Below are positions 1 through 7,880 of a stretch of 64,000 nucleotides of DNA, one piece after another. Numbering within the stretch: position 1 is the first letter of the stretch; each line of letters starts with the position of its first letter. Location: positions 62,001 to 126,000 of IMG/VR virus record IMGVR_UViG_3300045051_000720; one strand, given 5' to 3'. The notes beneath the pieces were generated by a model. It was given only the letters and a program-made list of their open reading frames with translations. It did no database searches and was not told the origin of the DNA. The DNA comes from a virus. A program made the position numbers and the translations under genes.

Positions 1-1
1 T

Positions 2-26
2 AAAAAGCCCCCGCTCGGCGCGGGCC
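2..26 (-). terminator. Rho-independent terminator of the minus-strand operon
   Basis: Read on the minus strand, a GC stem CCCGC/GCGGG with a five-base loop is followed by GGCTTTTTA. It lies about 30 bases after the stop codon of the last gene of the operon, so it probably ends that transcript. Confidence 0.8.
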
Positions 27-59
27 AAGAGGGGGCGAAGGAGTTAGGTTGGGTCAACC

Positions 60-626
60 TTAGATCGCACCAAACGCATGGTCGGTCGAGTACCAACGCG
101 CGCCATAGGCGAGGAAGTTGAATGTCATGCCGCCCGTGAGGGTCGACGCGACAGACACACCTACCGAAGACGCCGCCGTCGCGCCTGCGTTAACAATCAG
201 GTCAGCCGCGTTGGCACAGCGGATGGTCGCCGTACCAGTCGTGGCCGTCTTGATCGTAACCGTCTTGCCCTGCATGTTGGCGGTCGGAGGAAGCGTGTAG
301 ATGACCGGCGCGAACCCGGACAGCAGCACGAAGTTTTCCGCGATGCCAGTGAAGTTGCTCGTCAGCGGGCCGACGCCGCTGAAGGAGGGCAGCGCGGCAA
401 TCCAGCGGCCCGTTGTGGGCGTAGAGAGGACGTTGATGTTATCTACCGTCGCAGTCGACGATGCCGAGAAGTAGTAAAGGTTGGCGCCACCGTCGTTGGG
501 GGTGTTCGTTCCAAGGGTGCGAACCACAGCGTTCTCACCAAGGGTTGCAACACTGATGGCGGCTAGGGCGGCATTGGTGGCAACCGCGCCATTGGGGAGA
601 GCAGAGATGGGGACGATAGTAGCCAT
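60..626 (-). CDS. Putative virion-associated (head or tail) protein
   Basis: A 188-residue protein rich in Ala, Thr, Ser, Gly and Val with few charged residues, a composition typical of phage decoration, fibre or tail-tip proteins. It begins MATIVPISALPNG and has alternating small and hydrophobic residues that suggest beta strands. I see no enzyme motif, signal peptide or membrane segment. It is the last gene of the minus-strand operon and is followed by a strong terminator. A GGTGTATAG element lies about 25 bases upstream, so it may also have its own promoter. The family is not recognised; the structural role is inferred from composition only. Confidence 0.55.
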   Translation of the reverse strand: MATIVPISALPNGAVATNAALAAISVATLGENAVVRTLGTNTPNDGGANLYYFSASSTATVDNINVLSTPTTGRWIAALPSFSGVGPLTSNFTGIAENFVLLSGFAPVIYTLPPTANMQGKTVTIKTATTGTATIRCANAADLIVNAGATAASSVGVSVASTLTGGMTFNFLAYGARWYSTDHAFGAI

Positions 627-658
627 GGAAGTAAGAGGGGTTGTCCATCGCTATACAC

Positions 659-672
659 CCGCGCTCGCGCGG
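659..672 (-). repeat. Intergenic hairpin CCGCGC/GCGCGG
   Basis: A perfect six-base inverted repeat with a two-base spacer lies between two minus-strand genes. No T-run follows it on the minus strand, so it is not a typical terminator. It sits directly before the GGTGTATAG element of the downstream gene. Confidence 0.4.
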
Positions 673-681
673 TTTATGCCG

Positions 682-969
682 CTAGGGATAGAGTTCTATC
701 CCGTAGGGTAGCTCGACTACGTAGGATGCATGGAACCGCTCCTTGCCATCCGCCGCGAAATAGATGCACTCCTGATTGTTGTGGAAGGTCTCAAACCCCT
801 TCTGGCTACCCCGACTCCACCACGTGTTGCTATTAGCCTTTAGCCACGCCTCGAAGGCGTTTGCTGCCGCCTTGTAGTCGGGAGTTAAAAGCAAGGTATC
901 GCCGTCCCCACCCTCGGCTAGGCAGGCCTGTTCGAGGGCGAGGAAGATGGTGGGGAGGGTGGTTGACAT
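682..969 (-). CDS. Hypothetical protein, 95 residues
   Basis: Starts MSTTLPTIF; an in-frame ATG 18 bases further upstream is possible. The protein has a helical N-terminal half, a YKAAANAFEAWL stretch that looks like an amphipathic helix, and an aromatic C-terminal half. No family is recognised. Its start lies inside the 3' end of the LAGLIDADG endonuclease gene, so the endonuclease inserted next to this gene and now overlaps it. It is probably translated as part of the minus-strand operon. Confidence 0.6.
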   Translation of the reverse strand: MSTTLPTIFLALEQACLAEGGDGDTLLLTPDYKAAANAFEAWLKANSNTWWSRGSQKGFETFHNNQECIYFAADGKERFHASYVVELPYGIELYP

Positions 970-1847
970 GGGGTTGAATTGAGCCATTTGTCTCTGATGG
1001 CGAGAACGGTTTCTGTTGTAAAAGCCACCCCACCTACATTGGTTGGGTTGTATTGCCTAAGATAGGCTATAAATTTATCGTATTTCCTTGACATTCTGAT
1101 AGTTGCATCAGAGTAAAGATAGTCTAAAAACACTATGGACCCTCGGGTTGACAGTTTTATATCTTTAGCTCGGCTATGGGAGTAACCATGCAAACGGGGT
1201 TTGACCCCTAATCGTTGTTCAATAAATGTTTGAACTCCTTCACAAAAATATGGAGAACCCGTAATTGAAACCCCTATTTTTCTATCTTTGGTATTAAAAT
1301 ATACGCTTCCATCTCCGTCGAATACTCCTCTTAAAAAATGAGACATCAAATCTCTAGGTACCTGCTGTTCGCTTGGAAACTGGAGAATGAGTGACTTGGC
1401 CGGTACGCATCCTAATTTACTAAGAGCATCGCTAATTTTTCGGCTGTAAATAGCCAGTACATACTTTTGCTTATGGAAAGGTTTACGTTTTGCCGGTTGA
1501 TGTAAATTTTGTGGAGAACCCATGGCACGCGCCATTTCAATAAGTAGGTATTGGTCGGGTTCGCACAACTGAAGTGTCAATCCCTCACGATTATTACATC
1601 CGTCCGAATACATCAGCCCTAAAAAATAAGCCTTTTCCGGATCGTCAATACGATCAAAATACGTTTCATTACACGATCTAAACCTAGAAGTGCGACTAAC
1701 ATATGAATCATATTTCTTGAGGATATTTCTTATCTGATCTTCGGTCACGCCATAGTCTTTCGCTATGTCAGACGGCTTCCTATGTCCGTTGACATGAGCA
1801 TCTATGATTCTTGGATGCTGCGATGGAAGTATTTTGACGTTTGGCAA
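918..1847 (-). CDS. LAGLIDADG homing endonuclease
   Basis: A 309-residue protein with a helix-turn-helix-like N-terminus (residues about 15-45, with the KDYGVTEDQIRN pattern) followed by two LAGLIDADG-type motifs, YFLGLMYSDG and FLRGVFDGDG, each carrying the acidic catalytic residue. Two motifs in one chain mean a monomeric enzyme. These enzymes cut a long DNA site and copy their own gene into it by repair. The gene is clearly richer in A+T than its neighbours, a sign of transfer. It lies between a glycosyltransferase gene and a small gene that it overlaps. No intron or intein borders are visible, so it is free-standing. Confidence 0.88.
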   Translation of the reverse strand: MPNVKILPSQHPRIIDAHVNGHRKPSDIAKDYGVTEDQIRNILKKYDSYVSRTSRFRSCNETYFDRIDDPEKAYFLGLMYSDGCNNREGLTLQLCEPDQYLLIEMARAMGSPQNLHQPAKRKPFHKQKYVLAIYSRKISDALSKLGCVPAKSLILQFPSEQQVPRDLMSHFLRGVFDGDGSVYFNTKDRKIGVSITGSPYFCEGVQTFIEQRLGVKPRLHGYSHSRAKDIKLSTRGSIVFLDYLYSDATIRMSRKYDKFIAYLRQYNPTNVGGVAFTTETVLAIRDKWLNSTPCQPPSPPSSSPSNRPA

Positions 1848-1848
1848 G

Positions 1849-2946
1849 TTACAAATCTTTTAGCAAAATGTCTACGGCTTGTGCATAGGTGTGGTTTTGC
1901 AGTTCCAAACCTGCCTTGTTTAATCCCGTTTTCGCCCGTCGTTCAGCCTCCTCAAAACCCGCTATGATGTCGTCATCACCCGCTACGAATAAGTTGCCTA
2001 CGTTAAATTGGCCCTGCGCGGCAAAATGTACCCCATCAGCAGCGGGTCGCTTCCCATTAGGATTGACTAACACGGCAGTGTCGTCCGCCAGATAGTCCAA
2101 ATAGGCATGGGCACGCATAGCCACAGGCCATGCCCCCATGGCAGTAGCGTGGTAGCACGGAAGGTCCCGGCCTTCGCCTCCCGACATTGCAATCACAATC
2201 TCGCTAGACTGAAGAGTCTGATTGTAGATGGCATTCGTGGAAGCCCACGGAAGGAAGTTGATATTGTTGTACCGCTTTCCTTCAAGAGCCTGCCCTATAA
2301 ACTGCTCTAACGCGCCGGGCGGAAGAAACCCATTATGTACCGCACAGTTGAGACGATAGTCCTTGTTATTACCATACCGCTTAGCCCAAAGACGCAGAAC
2401 CTGAGGATGACCTTTACGAGCCTCCCACTTTCCGGCCATCAAGAACGAAATCGCGCCTTCTATCGCAGGTCGCTTAGGTAATAGACTAAAATTGTGAGCA
2501 TCAAATCCCAGCGGCAGGTATTCACTTTGGACCCCAAACATACCAAACACGGTTTGGGTATACCGACTCGTCACATAGACCCTGTTCTGCTGACGGAGCA
2601 CATTGATTTCGCAAGGCGTTAGACTGTCCAGCTCGAAGAACGTCAGGAGATTGTTGCCTCGCTCAGAGTAGGAATGGATGCTATCATTGATGTGCCACAA
2701 TCGGATTGTGGCATGTTTGCGCGAATGGCGTTGCTGCGCGCTGTTGTGACAAGCACAAAGCCACTGCGTAAATCCCGGGTCATCTTTCTGAGTAGATAGA
2801 TCAAACGGATTGCGTGGGTCTGGAGTGATAGGAAACAGAGCGGGATTTAACCCACGCTTGTACATTTCACGCAGCAGGGCAATAGAGACATTGCCAAAAC
2901 TCAGGGCGTTGATAGCAAACGAGGTTGCGAAGGGGGGAGTAGACAT
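1849..2946 (-). CDS. Glycosyltransferase, GT4/GT-B-like
   Basis: A 365-residue protein. The central and C-terminal parts fit a GT-B glycosyltransferase: a SFLMAGKWEARKGH segment resembles the usual glycine-rich turn at the start of the C-terminal Rossmann domain, and GGEGRDLPCYHATAMGAWPV resembles the E-x7-E nucleotide-sugar region of GT4 enzymes. The MSTPPF start, four bases after the previous stop, is preferred to an upstream in-frame ATG. The gene is AT-rich like the homing endonuclease that follows directly, suggesting that flanking DNA moved with the endonuclease. Donor and acceptor are unknown. Confidence 0.7.
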   Translation of the reverse strand: MSTPPFATSFAINALSFGNVSIALLREMYKRGLNPALFPITPDPRNPFDLSTQKDDPGFTQWLCACHNSAQQRHSRKHATIRLWHINDSIHSYSERGNNLLTFFELDSLTPCEINVLRQQNRVYVTSRYTQTVFGMFGVQSEYLPLGFDAHNFSLLPKRPAIEGAISFLMAGKWEARKGHPQVLRLWAKRYGNNKDYRLNCAVHNGFLPPGALEQFIGQALEGKRYNNINFLPWASTNAIYNQTLQSSEIVIAMSGGEGRDLPCYHATAMGAWPVAMRAHAYLDYLADDTAVLVNPNGKRPAADGVHFAAQGQFNVGNLFVAGDDDIIAGFEEAERRAKTGLNKAGLELQNHTYAQAVDILLKDL

Positions 2947-2950
2947 AGGA

Positions 2951-3622
2951 TTACGTGATACCAAGGTGCGCCTTCACCAGCGCGAGGTTGTCGAAATAGA
3001 TCTGACGCGCGTGCTCGTGACTCACGTGCAACCGCTTTCCCACCTCACGCCAGCTCATGGTCTCATGGTCGGGTGAGAAATGCCTCCACTTGAGGATCAG
3101 ATCAAACCGCTTGTCCGTGCACACCTCGGCCGCGGCGCGGCGCACCTCATCGATCCCAATGTCGCGGTTGGTGGTTTGCACCACGTCGGTCTGCTCATCC
3201 TCAAGGGTGACAAACCCCCCGTTGGTGACCTGATAGGTATCGTCATCCACATCCAGCGGCGCCATGCCGGTGCCCGCATAAGGCCCAGCCGAGATCGGGT
3301 CGCGCGCGCCCTTCTTGAGCAGTCCACGACACATGTAGTCGGTGCGGTCGCCAATGTAGGTCGAGAGTTTGGTCCCGCGGCCCGGCTCGTACGCACAGAT
3401 GAACCGGTACAGATTGAACAGCTTCTCGTCATCCAGATCGCGCGCGTGGATGGTGTTGGGGTACGCGCTGGCATAGCGATTGACGACGGTGAAATAGATG
3501 CCCGAGTGCCGCTGGACCAGCTCAACCAAGGCCGTGCTGTCCTGCTCGGTTTTGACACGCGTGATGAGGTCGGATTCGGAGAGGCCGGTGTCGAGAGGTA
3601 AGGTGGGGTCGCGGCGACTCAT
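2951..3622 (-). CDS. Phage RNA polymerase sigma factor, sigma-70 family
   Basis: A 223-residue protein with the two conserved sigma parts. Residues about 60-105 match region 2 (DLDDEKLFNLYRFICAYEPG followed by an RG-x-LSTY motif), which binds core polymerase and the -10 element. Residues about 185-220 (SWREVGKRLHVSHEHARQIY) match the region 4 helix-turn-helix that contacts the -35 element. The middle is short, so it resembles group 3/4 or phage sigma factors more than a housekeeping one. It would redirect host polymerase to phage promoters and is a candidate reader of a promoter family in this window. It overlaps the membrane protein gene by four bases. Confidence 0.85.
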   Translation of the reverse strand: MSRRDPTLPLDTGLSESDLITRVKTEQDSTALVELVQRHSGIYFTVVNRYASAYPNTIHARDLDDEKLFNLYRFICAYEPGRGTKLSTYIGDRTDYMCRGLLKKGARDPISAGPYAGTGMAPLDVDDDTYQVTNGGFVTLEDEQTDVVQTTNRDIGIDEVRRAAAEVCTDKRFDLILKWRHFSPDHETMSWREVGKRLHVSHEHARQIYFDNLALVKAHLGIT

Positions 3623-4407
3623 CGGGTCTGTTCGTAGTCGAGAGGGTTGAAGGGGGTATCAGGACCGTCGATGAAGGTGCAGGTCTTGACGGGTACGTCA
3701 CCACATACATCGCGCGTCTGACCCGGGTCCCACCGGAGGCGATACATCAGTTCGCCCCACGTACTCGAACAGTCGTCACCGTTACGAAATCCATGTATGA
3801 TGGTACCAGTCTGTCCGTTGAAGTGCGTTGTGCGTACTCGGCGACCATACAGTGGGGCACAAGTGAATCCGCGCCCCCACTCACCCATACCGCTAGTGTA
3901 ATGCATCGTCCATCCATCTGGAATGGGACCTACCCATGGTGGGGGAGGTGGATTGAGACAGACTCTCATACTCTCGGGTATCTTGACCCCATCTCCTACC
4001 GCCACCTCCGCGCCTTTCAAGGGCACCAGCCCGCTTGCGCCTAGCGGCGCGCCAGATGTGGCTAGAACCGTCGATCCGCCGCCAGTTGAGGTCAGGGTAC
4101 CCCCCATGACGATCGGGGGCGTATTGGCCCGTTCTAGGGCCTTTAACGCCTCATCCAGCACCAGCATCAAGATCGGTGCGGCACACAGTGCTTCTAGGTC
4201 TATCAACACCCAGCCCGTTACCAACCATTTGAGGAGGGTGAGTCCCACTCCCACCCACCAGCCAAAGCAGACCGGACACCCCAATGGGTACACGATCCAC
4301 TCGGGGGACACCTTCCGTAGCCACGCCCGAGGCCGCGCGCAGATGCGTGATTGCCCAAGTACCCAGAAGGCGAAATATACAACCAGCGCATAGACAACGA
4401 GTTCCAT
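3619..4407 (-). CDS. Membrane protein with a C-x-x-C motif
   Basis: A 262-residue protein with two or three hydrophobic helices in the first 85 residues (from VVYALVVYFAFWVL and VGVGLTLLKWLVTGW) and a CPVCFGWW motif between them. This resembles small phage and Bacillus membrane proteins of the DUF1360 type (CxxCxGFWxG), a family of unknown function. The C-terminal 170 residues are soluble, with a proline-rich stretch and several cysteines. Neighbours are a sigma factor and an unknown protein in the same operon, which says little about its role. Confidence 0.6.
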   Translation of the reverse strand: MELVVYALVVYFAFWVLGQSRICARPRAWLRKVSPEWIVYPLGCPVCFGWWVGVGLTLLKWLVTGWVLIDLEALCAAPILMLVLDEALKALERANTPPIVMGGTLTSTGGGSTVLATSGAPLGASGLVPLKGAEVAVGDGVKIPESMRVCLNPPPPPWVGPIPDGWTMHYTSGMGEWGRGFTCAPLYGRRVRTTHFNGQTGTIIHGFRNGDDCSSTWGELMYRLRWDPGQTRDVCGDVPVKTCTFIDGPDTPFNPLDYEQTR

Positions 4408-4883
4408 CAGTTCGCGGAGGGGTCAGGCGGCCCCGAATCAGGCGCATGTTCCCCGTTCAGCTCATCCATCAAGGCGAAGCAGATCTGCCCCACCGCCGAG
4501 ATATCGGCATCGGTGATGGCCAACTTGTTGGGCGTGTAGTCATCATACCCCACCATGTCGCCGCACATATCGATCAGGTCCGCTATCAGCTCCGCTGTGC
4601 CGGGGCTAACCACCACCTGCTGCGCGAAGGTGTTGATCGGCTGAGTGAGGATATAGTACCCGTTCACCTTGTCGAGGGGTAACACCAACCCGGCCTTCTC
4701 CATATCATCCAGCGCGGCACGATATAAGGCCTCTTTATAGGGTTCCAGAGGGCTATCCTCGCCTATTCTCACGTTGACCAAATCGTGTTTGAGACTGAAG
4801 GTCGTCTGCCGCAGGAAGTGGCTGAACAAGTGGTTCTTGATGTCGAGGAGGGTCACAATGGCGGGCTGAGAGTGGGCTACCAC
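4407..4883 (-). CDS. Hypothetical protein, first gene of the minus-strand operon
   Basis: A 158-residue acidic protein starting at GTG, eight bases downstream of the promoter -10 element, so its message is essentially leaderless. The N-terminus (AIVTLLDIKNHLFSHFLRQ) is helical, and the rest looks like a compact alpha/beta domain ending in a Pro/Asp-rich tail. No motif is recognised. It shares its last base with the start of the membrane protein gene. Confidence 0.6.
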   Translation of the reverse strand: MVAHSQPAIVTLLDIKNHLFSHFLRQTTFSLKHDLVNVRIGEDSPLEPYKEALYRAALDDMEKAGLVLPLDKVNGYYILTQPINTFAQQVVVSPGTAELIADLIDMCGDMVGYDDYTPNKLAITDADISAVGQICFALMDELNGEHAPDSGPPDPSAN

Positions 4884-4891
4884 TAGGTACC

Positions 4892-4920
4892 ATGATAGGG
4901 GGGTTGGGTGGTGGTGTCAA
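4892..4920 (-). promoter_or_regulatory. Promoter, TTGACA-17-TATCAT, leaderless
   Basis: TTGACA, a 17-bp spacer containing CCCAAC, then TATCAT. The GTG start of the first gene lies eight bases after the -10 element, at about the expected transcription start. Confidence 0.8.
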
Positions 4921-4951
4921 CAGGTTGTTGAGTTGGGAGGCTGGAAACCAT

Positions 4952-4976
4952 AGTATATTACACTGTAGTATATTAA
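4952..4976. repeat. Direct repeat of TAGTATATTA
   Basis: Two copies of a ten-base AT-rich sequence are separated by five bases at the distal end of the candidate RNA. It could be a protein-binding site or part of the RNA 3' end; nothing in the sequence decides this. Confidence 0.4.
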
Positions 4977-5609
4977 GACTGATCTATTACGTCGCCAGCA
5001 TGGCGTGTTTCAGCCTTTGGCGGTCAGGCTTGCCCTGACCCTGCATCAATCGGGCGGAGCGTAGCGACGCTCGCGCGGGGTTGAGGGGCGCGTAAGCCCC
5101 TCTCCTTATTTGTCCACGGTGTCACTTTCCCTGTCCCCAGATGGGGTAAAACCAGAGAAGCGACAAGCCAATGGAAGTCGGGCGTTTACGAGCGCCGGGC
5201 GTTACTCAACTGGTTATTTTTATCGGTCCCCATTCGTCGTGTGACTCGGTGAGCCGGGATCTCGCGTATAGCTCGACACCGTTGTTGCCAACACTCACCG
5301 TTACCATCCCAATGAACACTCCTCCAGCATCGCAGGTTTGCCTACGACACGCCGCGCCGAAGGCTGGCCGGGAAAGGCACTGGGCGCGCGGCATGGGTAG
5401 AGTGACTATAAAGCCCAATCAGGTCGGCATTCCAGCCAACCATCCCGCCTGAGAAGTGACTACTCGGCGGCAGTAACGGGGACCTATCCATGTGACTAGG
5501 GCGGATGTGGTGACGACCGTCCCAAGCGTCGCCCATTATCCCGGGCCAGTGACTGTGTGCGGGTGTACCGCGAAAGAACAGGCGTTCCGTGTGAGGGATT
5601 GATGCCTAC
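4960..5609 (-). ncRNA. Candidate large structured RNA 1
   Basis: About 650 bases with no convincing gene, headed by a strong minus-strand promoter. On the minus strand there are many short hairpins: GAGGGGC/GCCCCTC, GAGCGT/ACGCTC, GGTCAGG/CCTGACC with a GCAAG loop, GCCA/TGGC, CCCC/GGGG and GGGAT/ATCCC at the 5' end. It contains TGGAATGCCGAC (5423-5434), a motif also found twice in the second gene-free region at 15.9-16.2 kb. It may belong to the class of giant phage RNAs found near tRNA genes, such as GOLLD or ROOL, but I could not test this. The 3' end is uncertain. Confidence 0.5.
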
Positions 5610-5614
5610 ATCCC

Positions 5615-5643
5615 ATCATAGGCCCGTTGGACAGCCTTGTCAA
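5615..5643 (-). promoter_or_regulatory. Promoter of candidate RNA 1, TTGACA-17-TATGAT
   Basis: TTGACA, a 17-bp spacer with TCCAAC, then TATGAT on the minus strand. The ATG right after the -10 element is followed at once by TAG, so the transcript does not start with a gene. It is divergent from, and close to, the helicase promoter. Confidence 0.75.
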
Positions 5644-5658
5644 CCACGATTTTGGTGT

Positions 5659-5687
5659 TTGACATCACCACCCAACATGGCTACTAT
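5659..5687 (+). promoter_or_regulatory. Helicase promoter, TTGACA-17-TACTAT
   Basis: TTGACA, a 17-bp spacer with CCCAAC, then TACTAT. The helicase ATG follows about 21 bases after the -10 element, so this transcript would have a short leader. Confidence 0.75.
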
Positions 5688-5708
5688 ACATTCTTAGCGA
5701 CCTTCACT

Positions 5709-7100
5709 ATGGCCTTCGGCAATCACTCTCGCCCGCGCGGCACCCGTGTCAACGGGGCTTATGTTCCCAACCCCGGTATCGCGCGGTTGTGGGAGGATTT
5801 CAAGGCATATGCCTCACCCCTCGGGTTTACACCCGATCAATGGCGATTCACCGAGGCGTTCTTCACCGGTCGCAACGTGTGTTTGTTGGGTCGAGCGGGT
5901 ACAGGCAAATCGTATGTGCTCAAGGCGCTGTTCGAGTACCTGACCAAACAGAAAGTGTCGGTGGGACGCACGGCCACGACTGGCGTTTCGGCGTTTGGGA
6001 TAGGTGGTCAAACGATCCATTCGTGGGCGGGGTTGGGTCTTGCGGACGAACATTCCGAGGCTATCATCGCGTCCATCCAGAAGAAGGGCAAGGTCAAGGC
6101 GCGGATTCGCGCGGCGCAGGTGTTGTTCATTGACGAGGTCTCGATGGCCAAGGCCGATCTGATGGACAAGCTGGATGCGGTGTTGCGCTATTACCGTGAC
6201 TCGGGCGATCCTTGGGGCGGCGTGCAAGTCGTTCTCTGCGGGGACTTTTTGCAACTTGCACCAGTCTTCAAGGGTGACGAGACCCAAGCCTTCGCTTTCC
6301 ACTCGGCGGTCTGGGATGAGGGTAACGTGCGTACCATCGTGCTCCAAAAGGTCGTTCGCCAGCAGGGCGATAATACGCTTTTGTCCATTCTCAACGACGT
6401 GCGCGTTGGCAATACCGATTCGCTCCATCTGCTGGACAGCCGGGTGGGCGCGACATGGCCCGACAACGAAATCGAGGCGGTGAGAATCTTCTGCAAGAAC
6501 ATTGATGTCGACGGGTACAACCGCGAACGCATGGCACAGCTCACCAGCGCCGCGAAGACCTACACTGCGCGCGATTCGGGCGAGTCTTTTCACACGGACA
6601 CGTTCAACAAGAACTGCCCCGCGCCGCAGGTGTTGGAGCTGAAGGTGGGGGCGCAGGTGCTCCTTGTTGCCAATCTGGATGTCCAGAGCGGCTTTGTGAA
6701 CGGTAGCGTAGGCATCGTCAAGGCTTTTGGTCCGAACGGGGTGACGGTCAAGTTCACCCAAGGTACGACCGTCGTCGAGCATAACGAGTGGACCATCAAG
6801 GAGCAGGCGGTCGGGATGGATGGCAAGATCATCTATCGCACGGTCGCCACGCGCCGACAGATCCCGCTCAAGGTGTGCTATGCGGTGACTACTCACCGGG
6901 TCCAAGGCATGACGCTGGACCGTGCGATTATTGACATGACGGAGGCCTTCACGACCGGGCAGGTGTACACCAGCCTGAGCCGTGTGCGTGATTTGGAATC
7001 ACTCTCGCTTGCCAGCGCCATTCCCCACTCGGCGATTCGAGTCAATCCCGAGTGCGTGGCGTTCTACGAGGAAGCGGAGCGGGCGGAGAACCCGTTTTAA
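5709..7100 (+). CDS. Pif1/RecD-like ATP-dependent DNA helicase
   Basis: A 463-residue superfamily 1B helicase. Walker A is LLGRAGTGKSYVL (about residue 55), Walker B is LFIDEVSMAK, motif III is VLCGDFLQLAPV, and the C-terminal motif VCYAVTTHRVQGMTLDRAI is the usual last helicase motif of Pif1 and RecD proteins. The enzyme moves 5' to 3' on DNA and would help phage replication or recombination. The ATG at MAFGNHSRPRG is chosen because the promoter -10 lies just before it and the in-frame codons further upstream would fall inside the promoter. Its last bases overlap the end of the convergent release factor gene. Confidence 0.88.
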   Translation: MAFGNHSRPRGTRVNGAYVPNPGIARLWEDFKAYASPLGFTPDQWRFTEAFFTGRNVCLLGRAGTGKSYVLKALFEYLTKQKVSVGRTATTGVSAFGIGGQTIHSWAGLGLADEHSEAIIASIQKKGKVKARIRAAQVLFIDEVSMAKADLMDKLDAVLRYYRDSGDPWGGVQVVLCGDFLQLAPVFKGDETQAFAFHSAVWDEGNVRTIVLQKVVRQQGDNTLLSILNDVRVGNTDSLHLLDSRVGATWPDNEIEAVRIFCKNIDVDGYNRERMAQLTSAAKTYTARDSGESFHTDTFNKNCPAPQVLELKVGAQVLLVANLDVQSGFVNGSVGIVKAFGPNGVTVKFTQGTTVVEHNEWTIKEQAVGMDGKIIYRTVATRRQIPLKVCYAVTTHRVQGMTLDRAIIDMTEAFTTGQVYTSLSRVRDLESLSLASAIPHSAIRVNPECVAFYEEAERAENPF

Positions 7101-7829
7101 CGCAGCAGCTCGAAACGCCCCTCCTCCAGCACTATCTCAGGCCGGTGACACTTGGCTCCAGTGCGATGGTCGGTGATGCGACGGTCGATCAGGTTGTAGG
7201 TTCTCACCTTCTCACCCCGCCCGGCTCCGCCGTAGGCCGCGCGGGTTTGCTGTCCCTTAACCCACTGCGCCAGTTTGCCTGCGAGACACTCGCGGGCGAC
7301 GCGGCGGTTTTGCCACTGGTCGCGCCCGTTGATGAAGACCTCAAGGCCGGTTGGGGTGTGGCGTAGACGGACGGCAGAGCAAACCTTGTTCGCGTTTTGC
7401 CCGCCTGCACCCTGTGAGCCGCGCTGGAAGGACTCCGCCAGATCACACTCGCGCATGGTGGTAGACCCTTGAGGCTTGAGCAAGGTCACGGTGACGGCCA
7501 CATAGCTAGTGTGACGCCTGCCACCGCGCTCAGTGTGAGGCACGCGTTGGACGCAGTGACCACCCGTCTCGGCGTCAAACAAATCGATGGCGCGCCGGTC
7601 ATGGATAGTAAAGGACCATTTGGATGGACCCTCCTCGCCCAGTTCGGGCGTTAGCCGATTGCGCGCGGCGTAGGCTAGGTAGGCCGACCAGAGCTGGCCA
7701 GCGAACGCTTTGCTGTCTTCCCCACCCTCGCCGGACTGAACCTCAACGAGAACCCCAACCGCGTCAAAGCGACTCCAGCCGTGCGACGTAGCCGTTAGAC
7801 TGCGGGACCGTGGTGCGGGTTGGGTTCAT
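7097..7829 (-). CDS. Peptide chain release factor, RF1-like, with programmed +1 frameshift
   Basis: Read continuously only if the ribosome shifts +1. From ATG at 7829 (seven bases after a TATGAT box) the first 21 codons end in CTT TGA C, with GGAG three bases before CTT. This is the layout of the bacterial prfB autoregulatory shift site. After the shift the frame runs to the stop and encodes release factor domains 2-4-3: VEVQSGEGGEDSKAFAGQLW, then GGHCVQRVPHTERGGRRHTS with a P-H-T tripeptide (the P-x-T type of RF1, not SPF of RF2), then the GAGGQNANKV catalytic loop that hydrolyses peptidyl-tRNA. About 243 residues, so the N-terminal domain is missing. The shift site makes synthesis depend on slow UGA termination. 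Confidence 0.85.
7763..7769 (-). promoter_or_regulatory. Programmed +1 frameshift site CTT TGA C
   Basis: In frame with the upstream ATG, CTT is followed by the stop TGA and then C; a Shine-Dalgarno-like GGAG sits three bases upstream. The +1 frame continues into the release factor, and the zero frame has no other start that could make the protein. Confidence 0.85.
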
Positions 7830-7836
7830 GAGGCGC

Positions 7837-7865
7837 ATCATATACACACGAGGCGAGAACGTCAA
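7837..7865 (-). promoter_or_regulatory. Release factor promoter, TTGACG-17-TATGAT, leaderless
   Basis: TTGACG, a 17-bp spacer without the YAAC box, then TATGAT. ATG follows seven bases after the -10 element. Confidence 0.75.
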
Positions 7866-7880
7866 GCACAAAAGCTGGCG

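Noticed and set aside
5171-5536. Short frames on both strands in the first RNA candidate
   Set aside because: No motif, no start signal, and overlap with hairpins; the minus frame at 5206-5418 is the least bad but is not supported.
5814-6905. A 363-codon minus-strand open frame
   Set aside because: It is antisense to the clear Pif1-like helicase gene and has no recognisable domain; high-GC codon bias creates such long antisense frames.
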